From the NCBI GenBank assembly GCA_030587435.1, contig JAUQZC010000037.1:1-10618 (forward strand): a stretch of 10,618 nucleotides of DNA, given 5' to 3'. Every line of letters begins with the position of its first letter. Positions within the stretch are counted from its first letter, which is position 1. The notes under the pieces were generated by a model that did not search any database, was not told the DNA's origin, and saw only the letters and a program-made list of their open reading frames with translations. Position numbers and translations under genes: made by a program. Of this stretch, positions 8,206 to 10,618 are shown one piece after another. This DNA is from Candidatus Baldrarchaeota archaeon (GTDB lineage Archaea; Asgardarchaeota; Baldrarchaeia; Baldrarchaeales; DXJG01).

Positions 8206-8225
8206 TTAAGAACATATGAACTTAA
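8206..8225. promoter_or_regulatory. Candidate operator of the second toxin-antitoxin pair (palindrome)
   Basis: TTAAG, two bases, CATATG, two bases, CTTAA forms a 20-base near-perfect inverted repeat just upstream of the antitoxin. TTAAGAACAT is also directly repeated at 8222-8231. A TATA-like GATATTTTGA on the minus strand near 8250 would start transcription inside this element. The arrangement matches that at vapB and suggests autoregulation. Confidence 0.4.
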
Positions 8226-8239
8226 GAACATCATGCAAA

Positions 8240-8375
8240 GTGCTCAAAATATCCCATACAGTAAGAACACCTAAAAAGAAACTTCATCCAAATACAAAAC
8301 GCAAAACACACACAAACAAAAGACTAACACAAAATAAAACTAAAAATAAACAAACAGTTTCAAAATCTTAAAGCA
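8240..8375. other. A/C-rich low-complexity non-coding stretch
   Basis: The plus strand here is almost free of G and poor in T, made largely of AAAC and ACAC-like words. No reading frame, hairpin or repeat unit array is supported. It shows in non-coding DNA the same A/C strand skew as the neighbouring genes. Confidence 0.5.
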
Positions 8376-8377
8376 AC

Positions 8378-8545
8378 TAACCTATTCTATCAGAAGCCTG
8401 CATTTCACTTCAAAACAATTTAACATCACATTGCCTGCCAAAGCCACAAAAGAATCACCATAAGATATACCCTCCTAATATACTAGAAAGAAATCGATAA
8501 AAATTCTAACAAACGTAACCAGAAGAGCAAGCCACTCGAAAACAA
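8378..8545 (-). pseudogene. Decayed second copy of vapC
   Basis: This segment aligns at the DNA level with the 3' half of vapC. AGAATCACCATAAG is identical at 8451-8464 and 6795-6808, and weaker matches extend to both sides (for example CAAG..CCACT near 8530 against 6890). On the minus strand it still reads GISYGDSFVALA, matching GIPYGDSLIALT around the catalytic Asp of vapC. A nonsense codon replaces the Gln before YIRRG (compare YIKRG), one base is missing from the G run just before GISYGDS, and part of the middle is deleted. No antitoxin remnant was found next to it. Confidence 0.65.
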
Positions 8546-8550
8546 AATCC

Positions 8551-8558
8551 ATATATAA
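8551..8558 (+). promoter_or_regulatory. Candidate TATA box upstream of the nuclease region
   Basis: ATATATAA lies at the edge of the decayed vapC copy. It would start transcription near 8580, just before the small frame at 8591, and could feed the downstream operon. Only sequence and spacing support it. Confidence 0.35.
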
Positions 8559-8590
8559 GGAAGATGAAAGATAAATTTTAGTGAACATTA

Positions 8591-8749
8591 TTGAGCCAAA
8601 AGAAAATTTTAGTTTCAAAAAATACCTTAATAACTCTATCTGAAGGAAGAATAAAGTTCAAACCAGACATTAAAATCAAATTTGGCAGATACATCATTAA
8701 AAAACCTAAACTACTGGTGAAACCTATTGGTAATAAGAGTAAAGATTAA
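8591..8749 (+). CDS. Possible small basic protein, unrecognised (TTG start)
   Basis: This 52-codon frame reads MSQKKILVSKNTLITLSEGR and then a Lys/Ile-rich, strand-like stretch (IKFKPDIKIKFGRYIIKKPK). Its alternating pattern looks coding rather than random, but I recognise no family. The TTG start has no clear ribosome site. A second frame from GTG 8581 (NIIEPKENFSFKKYL) overlaps its beginning and stops at about 8642, so the region may instead be a frameshifted remnant of one gene. It overlaps the next fragment by about 23 bases. Confidence 0.25.
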   Translation: MSQKKILVSKNTLITLSEGRIKFKPDIKIKFGRYIIKKPKLLVKPIGNKSKD

Positions 8750-8852
8750 AATCAAAGCCAAAAACACAAACCGCAGCATCGAAGTTAAAGCTCTGGTTAA
8801 TAGCGGCGCTGAAAGCGAAAATCCCCTAATAGCAGTAACACCACAAGATTAA
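8727..8852 (+). pseudogene. Fragment resembling the N-terminus of an archaeal retropepsin-like aspartyl protease
   Basis: The 41-codon frame reads VIRVKIKIKAKNTNRSIEVK followed by ALVNSGAESENPLIAV, then stops. Family knowledge: predicted archaeal aspartyl proteases have a strand-rich start followed by a D-S/T-G-A/F catalytic loop. Here the Asp position is Asn (VNSGAES), so even an intact form may lack activity. The remaining domain, usually 60-90 further residues, is absent, and I see no continuation in other frames before the nuclease gene. The TTG start is a guess. Confidence 0.35.
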
Positions 8853-8885
8853 TTTGTTACTTCGCGATCAATATTTCGAGAATAA

Positions 8886-8892
8886 GGGGGAG
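8886..8892 (+). promoter_or_regulatory. Ribosome binding site of the nuclease gene
   Basis: GGGGGAG ends 6 bases before ATG 8899. It selects this start over an upstream in-frame TTG at 8854, whose extra 15 residues carry the ribosome site itself. Confidence 0.75.
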
Positions 8893-8898
8893 ATCGAT

Positions 8899-10011
8899 AT
8901 GAAACTTCGGGAATGTCTTGAATTTTGTACCCTAGAAGAATTAAGAGAAATCGCTAGACTAAGAGGACTACGAGGATATTCAACTCTCAATAAAGGAGAG
9001 TTAATCGAATTCATCGCGCAAAATATTGCCAGAAAAGACGCTACAATAGAGGTTTTAGAGGAAATCTCAGGTTCAATGAAATTCTTACTGAACATCGTTG
9101 CCAATAGTGAAGGATACGAGATACCATACTTTGAGTTAAAAGAGAAATTCAAAAAGAAATACAGCGATACAACATTCTACAATGCACTAAACTCTTTAAA
9201 GAGTCTTGGGCTAATCTACGAATATTTAGAGGACGACGAAAGCTTTGTAACAATTCCAGTTGAAATTGCTAAATTCATAAAACCAGCTGTAAAAGAAGTA
9301 GAGAAAGAGGTAGAAGAAGAGAAGATAACCTCTTTACAAGATGTCTTAAATTACGCTTCCCTAGAAGACTTGAGAGATTTACTAGAAGAAGCAGAACTAA
9401 AAAAGAGCGGCAACAAGAAACAATTAATTGAACGAATCATAAACGAGACGGGATACACACCAGACTACATCCTCTCCCGACTATTCACAAAAGATGAACT
9501 GATCGAAATATGTAGGATAATGGATCTACCTTCAACAGGCGACAAAACAACAATAATAAACAGAATACTTAGCGAAATCGGTTTTAAAGAAGTAAGAAAA
9601 CCAAAGAAGGTACCAGAAGAAGAAAAAGAAAGAGAAAAACTTTTCAGAGAGGTTTGCAAGCTTCTAGAGGACTTTTCACCCTATAAGCCTAGAGATGAAG
9701 GCGATATTGAACGAGAAGTCTTCAGACTCCTTAAATCGAGATTTGAAGAACGCGGTATACCAGTAGTTGGCCAAGCCATAGGCGTTGTAAGAGGAAAAAC
9801 CCGTGTACCCGATATTGTAATAGGCAAAAGCATCGCTGTCGAGTTAAAATATATCCGTAGATCCGCCGACTTCCAGAAGGCCGTCGGCCAAGCTGTGATG
9901 TATCAGCAATCTCATCCGTATGTGATTTTATACTGCTATGACCCGGAGGATCGATGCGGGTATCCTCCAAGTGGCCTTAAAAACATAAAAATCATAATTA
10001 AGCGAGCATAG
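8899..10011 (+). CDS. SAP/winged-helix DNA-binding protein with C-terminal PD-(D/E)XK nuclease domain
   Basis: This intact 370-residue protein has a modular layout. Residues about 8-45 form a Rho-N/SAP-like helical unit (TLEELREIARLRGLRGYSTL). Residues 58-125 look like a winged helix. A charged linker follows (129-142). Two SAP-like units lie at about 147-187 (ASLEDLRDLLEEAELKKSGN) and 193-228 (TKDELIEICRIMDLPSTGDK). Residues 265-370 carry a restriction-endonuclease-like core: E271 or E273 in the first helix, P304-D305 in VPDIVIG, E315-x-K317 in VELKY, then Q331-x3-Y335, the QxxxY motif of RecB/Hjc-like nucleases. All catalytic positions are present, so activity is predicted. I infer a DNA-binding nuclease for repair, recombination or defence; the target is unknown. 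The JAMM gene follows after 4 bases. The stretch coding for the nuclease core (about 9830-9970) is visibly more GC-rich than the rest. Confidence 0.85.
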   Translation: MKLRECLEFCTLEELREIARLRGLRGYSTLNKGELIEFIAQNIARKDATIEVLEEISGSMKFLLNIVANSEGYEIPYFELKEKFKKKYSDTTFYNALNSLKSLGLIYEYLEDDESFVTIPVEIAKFIKPAVKEVEKEVEEEKITSLQDVLNYASLEDLRDLLEEAELKKSGNKKQLIERIINETGYTPDYILSRLFTKDELIEICRIMDLPSTGDKTTIINRILSEIGFKEVRKPKKVPEEEKEREKLFREVCKLLEDFSPYKPRDEGDIEREVFRLLKSRFEERGIPVVGQAIGVVRGKTRVPDIVIGKSIAVELKYIRRSADFQKAVGQAVMYQQSHPYVILYCYDPEDRCGYPPSGLKNIKIIIKRA

Positions 10012-10015
10012 GAAA

Positions 10016-10480
10016 ATGTTCAAAGTAAAATTTCATCCACACATTTCAATGAAAATAACCAAGTACGTAAAAGACAGCAAAAAAGAAGTATTCATCGTTC
10101 TAATCGGCAAAATAAAACACAAAATAAAAGAAACAATTTTAGAAATAAACGATTGCCTACCCTTCTATAACAATGCTGGCGAACTATCAGATAAAATCAT
10201 AATCGTTGAACCCACATGGTTCTACACCACCCTAGAATACATAAAACTAAAACACTTCGAAAACAAATCAACAAGAATACTAGGAGTACTACACTCACAC
10301 ATCACAACCAACAGCGTCTCACCAACCCCACCCGACATCGACTTCGCAAAAGAAATAGCAAAAAAATACGGAGACTCCCTAATAATAATCGTAAACAAAA
10401 GATTAACCGCCAAATGCTTCATCATCAAAGAAAACAGCGCCATCAAACTAAACTACAAAACACTAAAAGAAATGACATAG
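10016..10480 (+). CDS. JAMM/MPN-domain metallopeptidase-like protein
   Basis: This 154-residue protein is one MPN domain. The zinc-site residues visible are E24 (KKEVFIVLIGK), H93-S94-H95 (GVLHSHIT) and D107 (SPTPPDID). The spacer from H95 to D107 is 11 residues, one longer than the usual 10, and Thr104 takes the usual Ser place of SxxD. Catalysis is therefore likely but not certain. Family knowledge: such proteins are zinc isopeptidases that remove ubiquitin-like tags (archaeal SAMPs) or process other protein tails. The ATG lies 4 bases after the nuclease stop, with a weak AGGA site, so the two are co-translated. No E1, E2 or ubiquitin-like gene is visible here; the substrate could be the nuclease or a host tag. 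Confidence 0.8.
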   Translation: MFKVKFHPHISMKITKYVKDSKKEVFIVLIGKIKHKIKETILEINDCLPFYNNAGELSDKIIIVEPTWFYTTLEYIKLKHFENKSTRILGVLHSHITTNSVSPTPPDIDFAKEIAKKYGDSLIIIVNKRLTAKCFIIKENSAIKLNYKTLKEMT

Positions 10481-10499
10481 TACTTAGGGAAGAATACTA

Positions 10500-10522
10500 T
10501 TTTACTATTTATTTTATATTTT
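10500..10522 (+). terminator. T-rich archaeal terminator after the nuclease-JAMM operon
   Basis: About 20 bases after the JAMM stop the plus strand is dense in T runs (TTTTACTATTTATTTTATA). Archaeal RNA polymerase stops at such tracts without a hairpin. A small CCGA/TCGG stem follows at 10525-10538. Confidence 0.45.
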
Positions 10523-10600
10523 AATCCGAGAGATTTCGGCATGCTGTCACCGTTAAAAACAATATAGAGATGAAAGTATATTATTTTTAATTTTAATATT

Positions 10601-10604
10601 GGAG
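10601..10604 (+). promoter_or_regulatory. Ribosome binding site of the gene entering the right edge
   Basis: GGAG stands 7 bases before ATG 10612. The upstream 10574-10600 is AT-rich and may hold the TATA box. Confidence 0.5.
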
Positions 10605-10611
10605 TAATGTG

Positions 10612-10618
10612 ATGGCGG
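10612..10618 (+). CDS. Start of a further gene, cut by the window edge
   Basis: ATG GCG begins after a well-spaced GGAG. Only two codons are visible, so no product can be given. A GTG at 10609 in the same frame is an alternative start. Confidence 0.4.

Noticed and set aside
8854..8898. Upstream TTG start adding 15 residues to the nuclease
   Set aside because: The GGGGGAG ribosome site lies within that extension and points to ATG 8899.
10216..10524. Plus-strand open frame of 102 codons overlapping the JAMM gene
   Set aside because: It is an out-of-frame shadow with Asn/Lys/Arg/His-rich low-complexity content, while the other frame has the HSH...D motif.
10525..10538. CCGA/TCGG mini-hairpin as a structured RNA or terminator
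   Set aside because: The stem is only 4 bp with a 6-base loop, has no extension and no following T run, so it could be chance.
1..10618. CRISPR array, insertion sequence, tRNA or rRNA
   Set aside because: No regularly spaced repeats, no transposase-like frame or paired terminal repeats, and no tRNA T-loop or rRNA-like sequence was seen on either strand.

Overview
The window looks like a low-GC archaeal chromosome. The evidence is a digeranylgeranylglyceryl-phosphate-synthase-type UbiA enzyme (archaeal lipid synthesis), a long Asn-glycosylation-rich secreted adhesin with a longin-like cytoplasmic tail, archaeal-style TATA boxes and ribosome sites matching the archaeal anti-Shine-Dalgarno (GGTGAT, GGAGG), and VapBC-type modules. 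Lineage cannot be fixed from this sequence; a Bathyarchaeia or related Thermoproteota genome is my guess.

Layout. 1-568: the 3' two thirds of a UbiA prenyltransferase gene (+). 569-906: non-coding. 907-5058: one intact 1383-residue single-pass surface protein (+), with a signal peptide, about six tandem beta-sandwich domains, one membrane helix, then a cytoplasmic longin-like domain and a helical, winged-helix-like tail. 5110-6417: an FAD-dependent (GMC-like) oxidoreductase on the minus strand, broken by two one-base frameshifts. 6663-7426: an intact vapB-vapC toxin-antitoxin pair (-). 7503-8188: a second antitoxin/PIN toxin pair (-), with one one-base frameshift in each gene. 8189-8898: no intact gene; it holds an A/C-rich stretch, a decayed second copy of vapC, and short fragments of a small unknown protein and of an aspartyl-protease-like protein. 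8899-10480: an intact two-gene operon (+) encoding a SAP/winged-helix/PD-(D/E)XK nuclease and a JAMM-motif metallopeptidase. 10612 onward: the first codons of another gene.

How the parts fit. The middle of the window (5.1-8.9 kb) behaves like a decaying accessory island. Four single-base indels interrupt three otherwise well-conserved genes, and a vapC copy has nearly gone. The 4.2-kb gene on its left and the nuclease-JAMM operon on its right have no frameshift. All four indels lie in or beside short homopolymers, so uncorrected sequencing error must be ruled out first.

The most promising unnamed systems are (i) the nuclease-JAMM cassette, in which a sequence-binding nuclease is translationally linked to a predicted deubiquitinase-like protease, and (ii) the adhesin whose tail carries a longin-like domain, a possible outside-to-inside sensor. 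Across about 5-8.4 kb the plus strand is A/C-rich whichever way the genes point, and this skew weakens in the middle of the adhesin gene.
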